Source: Sphingorhabdus sp. EL138
Lineage (GTDB): Bacteria; Pseudomonadota; Alphaproteobacteria; Sphingomonadales; Sphingomonadaceae
NCBI RefSeq assembly: GCF_945882965.1
Contig: NZ_CAMCWY010000014.1
Coordinates: 1-64,000, forward strand
Reading direction: 5' to 3'
Length of the DNA stretch: 64,000 nucleotides
The notes beneath the pieces were generated by a model, which did not search any database, was not told where the DNA came from, and saw only the letters and a list, made by a program, of their open reading frames with translations. The position numbers and the translations under genes are program-made. Below are positions 1 through 9,170 of this stretch, in pieces; within the stretch, counting starts at the first letter, position 1, and every line of letters starts with the position of its first letter.

Positions 1-23
1 CTGTCGTAGATAGAGAAGAAAAC

Positions 24-1523
24 ATGCAGACCGTCGAGACACAGAATGAAGGCCTGAAGCGCGCTTATCGCATGACGATTACCGCAAAGGACGTTGAATC
101 CCGCATCGATGCCGAGGTGAAGAAAATTGCACCTCAAGTGCGTATGCCCGGTTTCCGTGCCGGTAAGGTTCCCGCCAATCTGGTCAAGAAAATGCACAAG
201 GACTCGCTGCTTCAGGACGCGCTGAACAGCTCGATTCAAGAAGGCGTCCAAAAGACGATTTCGGATAACAAATTGCGTCCAGCGACTCAGCCACATGTGC
301 ATCTCGATGACGATTATGCGCCGGGTAAAGACGCGGTTGTCGATTTTCATCTCGAAATCCTGCCGATCATTGCAGCGCCGTCGATCGACGGCATCACGCT
401 TGACCGCCTGACCGTCGAAGTCAGCGACGCACAAGTCGATGAATCGATCCTGAAGCTTGCCGAAGGGCAAAAGAGCTTTGAAGCGGCCGACAAGAAATAT
501 GCTGCCAAAATGGGCGACAGCGTCGTTATCGATTTTGAAGGCAAGGTCGACGGCATGCCTTTCGAAGGCGGTAAGGGCGAAGGCATGGCCGTTGAGCTTG
601 GCTCTGGTCAGTTGATCCCCGGTTTCGAAGACCAGTTGGTTGGCGTGAAAGCCAATGACGAAAAGGTTCTGAACGTAACCTTCCCCGAAGATTATAATGC
701 CGAAAACCTGAAGGGTAAGGCGGCAACTTTTGACATCGTCGTCAACGAAGTGCGCAAGCCGGTTGAAGCCAAGGCAGATGACAATTTGGCCAAGATGTTC
801 GGCCTGGACGGCATCGACAAATTGCGTGAATTGATGAAGGTTCAGGTTGAACAAGAACATAACGGCCTGACGCGCACCTATATGAAGCGCCAGTTGCTGG
901 ATCAGCTTGCCGCCGGTCATGATTTCGAAGTGCCGCCTTCAATGGTCGAAGCCGAATTCGAACAGATTTGGATGCAATTGGAGCAGGAAGCTGCCCGCGA
1001 AGAAGACGCCGAAGCTGCGAAAAAGGAAATGGAAGCCGAGCGCGAAGAGTATCGCGATATCGCCGTCCGCCGCGTTCGCTTGGGCTTGCTCCTCTCGGAA
1101 ATTGGCCAAGCCAATGGTGTTGAAGTCAGTTCGCAGGAAATGAACATGCTCGTGCAGCAAGCTGCGCAGCAATATCGCCCTGAAGACCGTCAGCGTTTCG
1201 TGCAATATCTGCAGGAAAACTTAATGGCAGCCGCTCAGCTTCGTGCACCGATGTTTGAAGACAAGGTTGTCGACTTCCTGTTCGACAAGGCGACCGTGAC
1301 GGACAAGACCGTGACCAAGGACGTGCTTGAAGCCGCCATTGAAGCTGAACCAGATGCACAGCCTGCCGATAAGAAAAAGGCACCTGCAAAAAAGGCAGCC
1401 GCAAAAGACGAAGCGCCTGCCAAGGAAGCCAAGCCTGCTGCGAATAAAGCTGCCCCTAAAAAGGACGCTGATGCCGCGCCAGCCAAAAAGGCACCCGCCA
1501 AAAAGGCTGCACCTAAGAAATAA
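24..1523 (+). CDS. tig: Trigger factor, ribosome-associated chaperone/PPIase
   Basis: Cytosolic chaperone that docks at the ribosomal exit tunnel and shields nascent chains. The protein has 499 residues. The ribosome-binding signature GFRAGKVP is at residues 43-50. An FKBP-type peptidyl-prolyl isomerase domain spans about 160-245 (IDFEGKVDG, then GSGQLIPGFEDQLVG), followed by the helical C-terminal chaperone domain. The last ~50 residues are a low-complexity Ala/Lys/Pro tail (AKKAPAKKAAPKK type) that most family members lack; similar basic tails occur in some alphaproteobacteria. The ATG follows an AGAGAAGAA stretch. It lies upstream of clpP and clpX, the usual order, but a terminator separates it from clpP. 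Identification is secure; the role of the basic tail is unknown. Confidence 0.97.
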   Translation: MQTVETQNEGLKRAYRMTITAKDVESRIDAEVKKIAPQVRMPGFRAGKVPANLVKKMHKDSLLQDALNSSIQEGVQKTISDNKLRPATQPHVHLDDDYAPGKDAVVDFHLEILPIIAAPSIDGITLDRLTVEVSDAQVDESILKLAEGQKSFEAADKKYAAKMGDSVVIDFEGKVDGMPFEGGKGEGMAVELGSGQLIPGFEDQLVGVKANDEKVLNVTFPEDYNAENLKGKAATFDIVVNEVRKPVEAKADDNLAKMFGLDGIDKLRELMKVQVEQEHNGLTRTYMKRQLLDQLAAGHDFEVPPSMVEAEFEQIWMQLEQEAAREEDAEAAKKEMEAEREEYRDIAVRRVRLGLLLSEIGQANGVEVSSQEMNMLVQQAAQQYRPEDRQRFVQYLQENLMAAAQLRAPMFEDKVVDFLFDKATVTDKTVTKDVLEAAIEAEPDAQPADKKKAPAKKAAAKDEAPAKEAKPAANKAAPKKDADAAPAKKAPAKKAAPKK

Positions 1524-1545
1524 TCTCTGCATCAAACATTGCAGC

Positions 1546-1577
1546 AAAAAGGGGGATGCGATGCGTCCCCCTTTTTT
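1546..1577 (+). terminator. Rho-independent terminator after tig
   Basis: A GGGGGA stem (1551-1556) pairs with TCCCCC (1566-1571) across a 9-nt loop. An A-run precedes it and six T follow. It should end the tig transcript before clpP. Confidence 0.9.
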
Positions 1578-1738
1578 ATCGTCATAACAATGGCGGCTTG
1601 TTGTTAGACATATTCGCGACAGAAACGTACACATCTATTAAAGCACTAAAAATATAAGAAATAATCGAATTAGGGAACGGTGGAGCCGCAGCGTGCGACG
1701 AAGCTTCCAACTCATCCCCAAACTAAACCGTTTTCGTG

Positions 1739-1768
1739 CTTGAAACTTTGCTTGCCCACGCCGATGTA
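1739..1768 (+). promoter_or_regulatory. Candidate RpoH (sigma-32) promoter of clpP
   Basis: CTTGAAA (1739-1745) matches the heat-shock -35 element. CCGATGTA (1761-1768) resembles the -10 consensus CCCCATnT, at heat-shock-type spacing (16 nt after CTTGAA). It lies 39 bp upstream of the clpP start. clpP is a known RpoH target in many proteobacteria, and rpoH itself is in this window. It is called by eye, with no transcript data. Confidence 0.5.
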
Positions 1769-1806
1769 GGCGGTAACGCATAAACATAACATCTTAGAGG
1801 TATTTC

Positions 1807-2439
1807 ATGCACGTTCCTTTTGATCCCGTCCAAGCTTTGGTTCCCGTCGTTATCGAGCAATCGAACCGTGGGGAGCGCAGCTGGGACATTTTTTCGCGGC
1901 TTTTACGAGAACGGATCATTTTCGTGACGGGCGAAGTGGAGGACAATATGGCCTCCGTCATCACGGCGCAGCTGTTGTTTCTCGAATCGGATAATCCGAA
2001 GAGAGACATCTGGATGTATATTAACTCGCCCGGCGGTGTGGTCACTGCGGGCATGGCGATACATGACACAATGCAGTATATCCGTCCGAAAGTCGGCACC
2101 GTATGCATTGGGCAGGCGGCTTCAATGGGCAGTTTCCTGCTTGCGGCGGGCGAGCCGGGCATGCGCGTCGCTTTGACCAATTCGCGTATCATGGTGCATC
2201 AGCCTTCCGGCGGCGCACGCGGCATGGCGTCGGATATCCAGATTCAGGCAAATGAAATCTTACGTATTCGCAAGCGTATGAATGACCTATATGCAAAATA
2301 TACAGGTAAGCCATTGAAGGATATAGAAAAAGCTATGGACCGCGATACCTTCCTTGAAGCGGACGAGGCAAAGGCCTTTGGCCTAGTAGACGAGGTATTT
2401 GACAAGCGCCCGGCAAATGCAGAAGCCGACGCAAGCTGA
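1807..2439 (+). CDS. clpP: ATP-dependent Clp protease proteolytic subunit
   Basis: Serine peptidase that forms the two-ring, 14-subunit ClpP chamber and degrades proteins unfolded by ClpX or ClpA. It has 210 residues, the normal size. The catalytic triad is visible: Ser106 in GQAASMGS, His131 in MVHQPSGG and Asp180 in DRDTF. The NSPGG oxyanion-region motif is at about residues 73-77. The ATG has an AGAGG ribosome binding site 7-11 nt upstream. It is followed after 133 bp by clpX, its unfoldase partner, and preceded by a candidate heat-shock promoter. In this lineage ClpXP degrades cell-cycle regulators such as CtrA (family knowledge). Nothing odd was seen. Confidence 0.98.
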   Translation: MHVPFDPVQALVPVVIEQSNRGERSWDIFSRLLRERIIFVTGEVEDNMASVITAQLLFLESDNPKRDIWMYINSPGGVVTAGMAIHDTMQYIRPKVGTVCIGQAASMGSFLLAAGEPGMRVALTNSRIMVHQPSGGARGMASDIQIQANEILRIRKRMNDLYAKYTGKPLKDIEKAMDRDTFLEADEAKAFGLVDEVFDKRPANAEADAS

Positions 2440-2572
2440 CACTAGCGGGGTCATTTTGGCAGATTTGCCTTCATGGCACAGTCCGCATTGGGCTATTGCT
2501 TAATCGGACCGCATCTTTAGGATACTGGGGCTTTAATGTGCTTTTAAAATTGGCGTGCATACAGGACATATT

Positions 2573-3844
2573 ATGACGAAGTTGAGCGGTTCAGATACGA
2601 AAAGTACCCTTTATTGCTCTTTCTGCGGAAAATCGCAGCATGAAGTGCGCAAGTTGATCGCTGGCCCTACAGTGTTCATCTGTGATGAATGTGTTGAACT
2701 TTGCAATGATATCATTCGCGAAGAAACAAAGGGCGCCTTGAATGGCCGTAAAGAGGGCGAAGTGCCCACGCCGCAGGAAATCTGCGAGGTATTGGACGAC
2801 TATGTCATTGGTCAACCGCAGGCAAAACGCGTATTGTCGGTTGCCGTGCATAACCATTATAAACGCCTCAACCATGGCGCAAAGGGCGCGGATGTTGAGC
2901 TTGCGAAGTCCAACATCCTGCTCGTCGGCCCCACAGGTTGCGGTAAGACATTATTGGCACAAACGCTGGCTAAGACCTTCGACGTGCCGTTTACGATGGC
3001 AGACGCAACGACATTGACGGAGGCCGGCTATGTCGGTGAAGACGTAGAGAATATCATTCTCAAGCTGCTGCAAGCATCCGATTATAATGTCGAAAAGGCG
3101 CAGCGCGGCATTGTGTATATCGACGAAATCGACAAAATCAGCCGCAAGGCCGAAAATCCTTCCATCACTCGCGATGTCAGCGGGGAGGGCGTTCAACAGG
3201 CGCTGCTCAAGCTCATGGAAGGCACAACGGCCAGCGTCCCGCCACAGGGCGGTCGCAAGCATCCACAGCAAGAGTTTCTGCAGGTCGATACGACGAACAT
3301 CTTGTTCATCTGCGGCGGTGCATTTGCCGGGCTTGAAAAGATTATTTCAAATCGTCTTGAGGGCAAGTCGATTGGTTTTGGCGCGCATGTTGCTGACCCG
3401 GACGAGCGTCGTACTGGCGAAATCCTCAAGCAGGTCGAACCTGAAGACCTGTTGAAATTTGGTCTAATCCCCGAATTCGTCGGACGCTTGCCGGTAACCG
3501 CTACGCTTGAAGACCTTGACACCGCGGCGTTGGTGAAAATTCTCTCGGAACCCAAAAATGCGCTTGTGAAGCAATATCGCAAGCTGTTTGAAATGGAAGA
3601 TGTCGGCCTAAGCTTCACCGATGATGCGTTGGAAGCCATCGCCAAGAAGGCGATTGAACGCAAAACCGGTGCGCGTGGCCTGCGATCCATTCTTGAGGCG
3701 ATTTTGCTGGATACGATGTTCGACCTGCCGACCTATGACGGTGTGGACGAGGTTGTGGTGGATAAGGACGTCGTCGAGGGTCGCAAGACCCCTGTTTTGG
3801 TATATGCCAAGTCCGCCAAGGCCAGCAAAGAAGACGCCGCTTAA
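2573..3844 (+). CDS. clpX: Clp protease ATP-binding unfoldase subunit ClpX
   Basis: AAA+ hexameric unfoldase that feeds substrates to ClpP. It has 423 residues from the ATG at 2573. That start was chosen because AGGA lies 7 nt upstream and the family begins MTKL; an in-frame GTG at 2555 has no such site. The N-terminal C4 zinc finger uses Cys15, Cys18, Cys37 and Cys40 (CSFC and CDEC). Walker A is GPTGCGKT at 119-126. Walker B (YIDEIDK), the GYVGED pore loop and the IGFG ClpP-docking loop are all present. It is probably co-transcribed with clpP, as no terminator is seen between them. Confidence 0.97.
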   Translation: MTKLSGSDTKSTLYCSFCGKSQHEVRKLIAGPTVFICDECVELCNDIIREETKGALNGRKEGEVPTPQEICEVLDDYVIGQPQAKRVLSVAVHNHYKRLNHGAKGADVELAKSNILLVGPTGCGKTLLAQTLAKTFDVPFTMADATTLTEAGYVGEDVENIILKLLQASDYNVEKAQRGIVYIDEIDKISRKAENPSITRDVSGEGVQQALLKLMEGTTASVPPQGGRKHPQQEFLQVDTTNILFICGGAFAGLEKIISNRLEGKSIGFGAHVADPDERRTGEILKQVEPEDLLKFGLIPEFVGRLPVTATLEDLDTAALVKILSEPKNALVKQYRKLFEMEDVGLSFTDDALEAIAKKAIERKTGARGLRSILEAILLDTMFDLPTYDGVDEVVVDKDVVEGRKTPVLVYAKSAKASKEDAA

Positions 3845-4097
3845 GCAAAGGCTCAATTGACTGTGGCAAATAAGCCACGTTCGCTGACAAAATAATGTCA
3901 ATCCATGGCGTGCCGTAACGCAAAACCTTGCGTGTGGAGTGCCGTCGGGGTGCAGCTACCCATACGGGCGTACGATTGTCATTTTATTGACATTTACCAG
4001 TTCCATCAGGGGGGCCGTTCCTAGTCGCGCGCCGACTTGCCGATCTTCTCTGCGCACGCAAAACCGTAGGAACTACAATTTTCTAAGGGGTATGTTT

Positions 4098-7000
4098 ATG
4101 CAAGTCCGTTTTTATCTCGCTGCTAGTGCTGCTGCGTTGTCGGTGGCTTCAGTTCTCGCAACGCCTGCTTTCGCGCAAGAGACCACTTCATCTGTTCGTG
4201 GAACCGTTGAAAGCGATACCGGTCCAGTTGCTGGCGCGACGGTAACGATTGTCCATGAGCCGTCTGGCACGACATCAACAAGTTTGACCGACGACGCGGG
4301 TAACTTTAGCGCAAGTGGTCTTCGTGTTGGCGGACCTTTCACAGTAAGTGTTGACGCAAGCGGTTACGAGACTGCTCAGGTAACTGACCTATCCTTGAGC
4401 GCTGGCCAAAGCTTTCGCCTTCCCGTTGTTCTTCAAACACAACGCGAGATCGTAGTTACCGCCTCTGCTCTTCGCGGTGCGACTGAGACAAGTAATGGAC
4501 CAACATCTGCTTTTAATCGCGAGGATATTGAGGGTGTTGCGTCGATTAACCGTGATATTCGCGATGTTGCACGGCGTGATCCATTTGTGACTATTGACCT
4601 TTCGAACAGCCGTACGATCGAAGTCGCTGGCCAAAATGGCCGCTTAAATCGCTTCTCTGTTGACGGCGTTCAATTCTCGGATGATTTTGGCTTGAATAAC
4701 GGCGGTCTGCCCACCTCACGCGGTCCTGTGCCGTTTGACGCAATTGAGCAGCTTTCCGTCAAAGTGGCACCTTTTGACATTTCGGAAGGCGACTTTCAGG
4801 GAGGCGCAATTAACGTCGTTCTGAGGTCTGGCGGAAACAACTTCTCGGGTTCGGCCTTTTACACGTACACCGACGAAAGTCTGACGGGCGACAAAACACG
4901 TGACCGCAAAGTCGCATTGAAATTTGACTCGAAGCAATATGGCGGGATTATTTCTGGGCCAATCGTAAAGGACAAGTTGTTCTTTATGTTTGGTTATGAA
5001 AAAACGAAGGAGTCGGATCCGTTTGATGATGGTGTGGGCTCCGGTTATGCCAATCAGGTACCAGGCGTCACACAAGCGCAAATCGATCAGGTTAGCGCGA
5101 TTGCACAATCGGTATATGGTTACGATACACTTGGCCAAATCCAAAATGCCGTTGAACAAGACGAGAAATACGTCGCCAAATTGGATTGGAACATCAACGA
5201 AGACCACCGTGCTTCGGTAACGTACATCCGCAACGTTGGGACGCAACAGTTCCAGCAAAATACATTCGTCACCGGAAGCGCCCCTTATGCGATAGGTTTG
5301 TTTTCGAACGGATATGAACTTGGTGAGGAAGTGAACTCAGGCGCGTTTCAGCTCAACTCGCAATGGACTGACACATTTTCAACCGAAGTCCGGGCGTCCT
5401 ATCGCGACTATAACCGCGACCAAACGCCTTTCGGTGGCCGAGAATTCTCTCAGGTTGAGGTTTGCCTGGACCCAACTTCAGTGGTCAGCGGTGCAAGTAC
5501 CCGCACCTCTTGCGGCAGTTCGCGTGTATTCTTCGGACCTGACGTCAGCCGTCATTCGAATGATTTGAATACCGATAACCTCTCAATCGATTTTACAGCA
5601 CGGAAAGATGCGGGAAGCCATCGTATTAAGGCGACCTTTGGCTATTCAAAAATCAACACCTTCAACCTTTTCCTGCAAAGGTCATTGGGTGATTATTACT
5701 TTGACTCGATAGCCGACTTCCAAAATCGCGTTGCAAGCCGTCTTCGCTTCGGCGCAGCCGTTCCAAGTCTTGATGCGAATGACGCGGCAGCCAATTTCAG
5801 CAGCAGTGCTTACACATTTGGTATCCAAGATGATTGGGAAGTATTGCCAAATTTGGAAATGAACTTCGGTTTCCGTTATGATTTATATGAAAATCCAACG
5901 GCCGTGGCGTTGAATACCAATTTCCTTACACGCCAGAATTTCCCGAACACCAATACCTTCAATGGTGAGGGCGTGTTCCAACCGCGATTTGGGTTTAACT
6001 GGCAGGCGTCAGATCGTCTCGTCGTTCGCGGTGGGATTGGTATTTTCGCGGGTGGAACACCTGATGTGTTCCTGTCAAACAGCTATTCGAACACCGGACA
6101 GCGGACAAATGCCATCGACATATCGCGTGACTCTTCGGAGGCGACTTGTAACGTGTCTCCGGCTAACCCAACCTTGTGTGCGGCGGCCCTTACCGGCGTG
6201 ACAGGACAGATACCGTCAACCGTTGGTGCATTTGCCGCGACCAACACTGCATCCCTGGCAGCTGCACCCGTCAACGCAATTGATCCCGATATTTCGACCG
6301 CACGTCAGGCGCGTGCAACCTTGTCTGTCAACTATGATGCGGATCTCGGACCGCTTGGCGATGGCTGGCTGTTTGGCGTTGATGCGCTTTATGGTGATGT
6401 TATCGAGGCGTATCAGTGGACTGACGCGCGTTCGGTTGTCATCGGCACGCTTCCCGATGGCCGCCCCCGTTATGCGCCTTTGGGCGGAACTGCGACCACC
6501 AACCAAGATTTGTTAATGACCAATGACCAGCGCGGTCGTTCTTATATCGGCGTTGCACGATTGGCTAAGTCTTGGGATTGGGGTCTGGCGGTCAATGCCA
6601 GCTACACCCGTTCGGACGTTAAAGACACCAACGCCATCACTTCGGCCACAGCAGGTTCTTTGTATTCGAACAATGCGTTCTCCAATCCAAATTTTGCAGC
6701 CTACGGTACCTCGATTTATCAAATCAAGGACCAGTGGAAATTTGGCGTCGATTTCAACAGAGCGTTCTTCGGTGAAAACAAAACTCGCCTGTCACTCTTT
6801 GGCGAATATCGCTCAGGCCGGCCTTACAGCCTGACTATGAACGATAAGACGTCAGGTCGGTCAGCAGTGTTCGGCACTGTAGGGAATGGCAGCCGTCACC
6901 TCCTTTATGTACCAACTGTTGGTGATAGCCGTGTATCATTTGCTTCATCGGCGAACGAGACAGCGTTTAATGCACTTGTAGATAAGCTTAAGATCGGCAA

Positions 7001-7388
7001 ATATCGCGGGACGATCTTGGGCAAGAATACGCAACAGTCGCCAGATTTCTTCAAAATTGATGTTTCAATCAGCCAAGAGCTCCCACTGATTGTAGGCAAC
7101 TCTAAACTGCGCCTGTTTGCAGACATTGAGAATGTGCTGAACATGATCAATAAGGATTGGGGTTCATTGCGTCAGGTATCGTTCCCGCAGACAGCTGCTC
7201 TCGTCTCGGTACAATGCCTAACCACCGCTGTTGCAACTGGTACAACGCCGGGTTCTGGCGTTGTAAACACTGCTTCGACACAAAATTGTGCGCAATTTAG
7301 GTACTCTGACGTGCTTGCCCCAAGCGAAGCGCTGGTGTCGCGGCAGTCGCTCTACGGCGTTCGTGTTGGCGTGAAGCTTAGCTTCTAA
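4098..7388 (+). CDS. TonB-dependent receptor, Oar-like, with N-terminal carboxypeptidase-regulatory domain
   Basis: Outer-membrane beta-barrel transporter or adhesin-like receptor of 1096 residues. A signal peptide (~27 residues, ending PAFAQ) is followed by a CarboxypepD_reg-like beta-sandwich (about 30-115, SSVRGTVES then GPVAGATVTIV). A plug domain starts near IVVTASALR and a long barrel ends in the aromatic signature VGVKLSF. The ATG at 4098 has AAGGGG 7 nt upstream; the longer frame from 3939 lacks a signal peptide at its start. Three loop segments each carry two cysteines, possible extracellular disulfide loops. The substrate cannot be told. It is monocistronic: 253 bp upstream without a gene, and a terminator downstream. 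Confidence 0.9.
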   Translation: MQVRFYLAASAAALSVASVLATPAFAQETTSSVRGTVESDTGPVAGATVTIVHEPSGTTSTSLTDDAGNFSASGLRVGGPFTVSVDASGYETAQVTDLSLSAGQSFRLPVVLQTQREIVVTASALRGATETSNGPTSAFNREDIEGVASINRDIRDVARRDPFVTIDLSNSRTIEVAGQNGRLNRFSVDGVQFSDDFGLNNGGLPTSRGPVPFDAIEQLSVKVAPFDISEGDFQGGAINVVLRSGGNNFSGSAFYTYTDESLTGDKTRDRKVALKFDSKQYGGIISGPIVKDKLFFMFGYEKTKESDPFDDGVGSGYANQVPGVTQAQIDQVSAIAQSVYGYDTLGQIQNAVEQDEKYVAKLDWNINEDHRASVTYIRNVGTQQFQQNTFVTGSAPYAIGLFSNGYELGEEVNSGAFQLNSQWTDTFSTEVRASYRDYNRDQTPFGGREFSQVEVCLDPTSVVSGASTRTSCGSSRVFFGPDVSRHSNDLNTDNLSIDFTARKDAGSHRIKATFGYSKINTFNLFLQRSLGDYYFDSIADFQNRVASRLRFGAAVPSLDANDAAANFSSSAYTFGIQDDWEVLPNLEMNFGFRYDLYENPTAVALNTNFLTRQNFPNTNTFNGEGVFQPRFGFNWQASDRLVVRGGIGIFAGGTPDVFLSNSYSNTGQRTNAIDISRDSSEATCNVSPANPTLCAAALTGVTGQIPSTVGAFAATNTASLAAAPVNAIDPDISTARQARATLSVNYDADLGPLGDGWLFGVDALYGDVIEAYQWTDARSVVIGTLPDGRPRYAPLGGTATTNQDLLMTNDQRGRSYIGVARLAKSWDWGLAVNASYTRSDVKDTNAITSATAGSLYSNNAFSNPNFAAYGTSIYQIKDQWKFGVDFNRAFFGENKTRLSLFGEYRSGRPYSLTMNDKTSGRSAVFGTVGNGSRHLLYVPTVGDSRVSFASSANETAFNALVDKLKIGKYRGTILGKNTQQSPDFFKIDVSISQELPLIVGNSKLRLFADIENVLNMINKDWGSLRQVSFPQTAALVSVQCLTTAVATGTTPGSGVVNTASTQNCAQFRYSDVLAPSEALVSRQSLYGVRVGVKLSF

Positions 7389-7412
7389 GCTACTCTAAAC
7401 CGAACTAAAAAC

Positions 7413-7441
7413 AGGGCGGGGCTTCGGCTCCGTCCTTTTTT
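7413..7441 (+). terminator. Rho-independent terminator after the TonB receptor gene
   Basis: A nine-bp stem (GGGCGGGGC with GCTCCGTCC, two G-T pairs) closes on a TTCG tetraloop and is followed by a T-run. It lies between convergent genes, and the T-run overlaps the last codons of mtgA on the other strand. Confidence 0.85.
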
Positions 7442-8141
7442 ATGTGTAGATGCAAGCATCAAGGCCGTCACGTTTGACGACGCGGATGCGTGCGGAGATG
7501 CTGTTGCCATAGCGGCGGGTAAAGCCGCCCACGCTGTTCACTGCACGCTTTTTGGGCAAGGGCAGGATTGCGGCCAAGCGCGCGGCCTCTATGCGGGTCA
7601 GGTTCTTGGCGGATTTCTTGTAATAACGCTGCGCGCCGGCTTCTGCGCCATAGGTGCCGATACCGGTTTCGGCGACGTTCAGATATACTTCCATGATCCG
7701 GCGTTTGCCCCAGATGTTTTCGATCAGGAACGTGAAATACACCTCTGGCACTTTGCGCAGATAGCGCGTCCAGCCTGATCCTTGCCACAAGAATACATTT
7801 TTCGCGGTCTGCTGGCTGATTGTCGACCCACCACGTATACGGCCACCTTGCTGGTTACGCGCGAAGGCTTGTTCAATGGCATCGCGGTCAAAACCATCAT
7901 GGCTGCAATATTTACCGTCCTCTGCGGCGATCACTGCCCGCACAAGGTTCGGCGATATATCGGAAAGGGGGGTCCAGTCGCGTTTGGCGCCGTTGCTGTC
8001 GAATAACATCGTCAATGTCGTCGGGACAGGGGCCACGGCATAGACGCCGGTAAGCGCGAGGCTGCCCCCAATGAAGTACAATGCGCCCTTAAAGCTGGAA
8101 CGAAGGACGCGGGCGGAAAACGAACGCTTGGTTTTTGTCAT
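7440..8141 (-). CDS. mtgA: Monofunctional biosynthetic peptidoglycan transglycosylase
   Basis: Inner-membrane GT51 enzyme that polymerises lipid II into glycan strands. It has 233 residues from the ATG at 8141; a TTG two codons upstream is possible. One N-terminal membrane helix lies at about residues 18-38. The GT51 motifs are intact: AAEDGKYCSHDGFD with catalytic Glu74, GGSTISQQTAKN, and KRRIMEVYLNVAETG. There is no transpeptidase domain, so it is the monofunctional type. It lies 51 bp downstream of rpoH on the same strand and may share its transcript. The ribosome binding site is poor, which leaves the exact start uncertain. Confidence 0.93.
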   Translation of the reverse strand: MTKTKRSFSARVLRSSFKGALYFIGGSLALTGVYAVAPVPTTLTMLFDSNGAKRDWTPLSDISPNLVRAVIAAEDGKYCSHDGFDRDAIEQAFARNQQGGRIRGGSTISQQTAKNVFLWQGSGWTRYLRKVPEVYFTFLIENIWGKRRIMEVYLNVAETGIGTYGAEAGAQRYYKKSAKNLTRIEAARLAAILPLPKKRAVNSVGGFTRRYGNSISARIRVVKRDGLDACIYT

Positions 8142-8192
8142 TGCCAAAAACTAGCGCAGTGTTTTCCGCCCGTCACCTATTTTTACAGACAG

Positions 8193-9098
8193 TTAAAACG
8201 CGAGCAGTAGCCGTTTTTCGCCAGCAATGCGCAACATCGCATTTTGCAGTTTTTCAAAAGCGCGCACTTCGATCTGGCGCACACGCTCTCGGCTAACGCT
8301 ATAGGTCTGGCTGAGTTCTTCGAGTGTTTGCGGCTCTTCGATCAGGCGGCGCTGCGTTAGAATGTGCTTCTCGCGCTCATTCAGGCTGCCCATCGCTTCG
8401 GACAATAAGGCATGGCGCATGTCACCTTCTTGTGCGTCGGCAACGCGCTCGTCCTGCAAAGGCGTGTCATCGACCAACCAATCCTGCCATTGACCATCGC
8501 CATCTTCCCGCATGGGCACGTTGAGCGATGTATCACCGCCCATCGCCATGCGGCGGTTCATATTGTTCACTTCTTCCTCGGAAACGCCCAAGTCAGTTGC
8601 GATTTTGCGCAATGCTTCTTGGTTCAGGTCGCCATCTTCAAAAGCCTGAAGATTGTTTTTCATGCGGCGCAGGTTGAAGAACAGCTTCTTCTGCGCAGCG
8701 GTGGTGCCGATTTTTACCAAGCTCCAGCTTCGCAGGATAAACTCCTGCATGGAAGCGCGGATCCACCACATCGCGTAGGTCGCGAGGCGGAAACCACGGT
8801 CGGGGTCAAATTTCTTTACGCCCTGCATCAATCCGATATTCCCTTCGGAAATCAGCTCGGATACCGGCAGGCCATAGCCGCGATACCCCATGGCGATTTT
8901 CGATACGAGGCGAAGATGCGAGGTGACCAGCTGTTCAGCGGCTTTGGTGTCGCCATGTTCTTGCAAGCGCTTGGCAAGCATATATTCTTGCTCGGGCTTG
9001 AGTATCGGAAACTTCCGGATCTCGCTTAGGTAACGATTAAGGCTCGCGTCCCCCCCAAGGGCAGGTATCGTAGCCGGAACATTCTTTTTAACAGACAT
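8193..9098 (-). CDS. rpoH: RNA polymerase heat-shock sigma factor RpoH (sigma-32)
   Basis: Directs RNA polymerase to heat-shock promoters. It has 301 residues from the ATG at 9098 (MSVKKNVPATIPALGG). GAGGA lies just upstream and homologues start here; an in-frame ATG at 9113 with its own AAGGAAGG would add five residues. Region 2 carries YAMWWIRASMQEFIL. The RpoH-specific box is present as QKKLFFNLR. Region 4 shows the helix-turn-helix SQTYSVSRERVRQIE. It follows rluD by 72 nt on the same strand, a conserved pairing, and precedes mtgA. clpP and hspQ in this window are plausible targets. Confidence 0.97.
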   Translation of the reverse strand: MSVKKNVPATIPALGGDASLNRYLSEIRKFPILKPEQEYMLAKRLQEHGDTKAAEQLVTSHLRLVSKIAMGYRGYGLPVSELISEGNIGLMQGVKKFDPDRGFRLATYAMWWIRASMQEFILRSWSLVKIGTTAAQKKLFFNLRRMKNNLQAFEDGDLNQEALRKIATDLGVSEEEVNNMNRRMAMGGDTSLNVPMREDGDGQWQDWLVDDTPLQDERVADAQEGDMRHALLSEAMGSLNEREKHILTQRRLIEEPQTLEELSQTYSVSRERVRQIEVRAFEKLQNAMLRIAGEKRLLLAF

Positions 9099-9170
9099 GT
9101 TTTCCTCTTTCATTGTGCCTTCCTTTGGGCCTCATCAAGCACCCGCTGGTAAAGCGTTCCCTTAAAAACT

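Noticed and set aside
3939-4097. Upstream extension of the TonB receptor frame
   Set aside because: The extension would bury the signal peptide inside the protein; the ATG at 4098 has AAGGGG at normal spacing.
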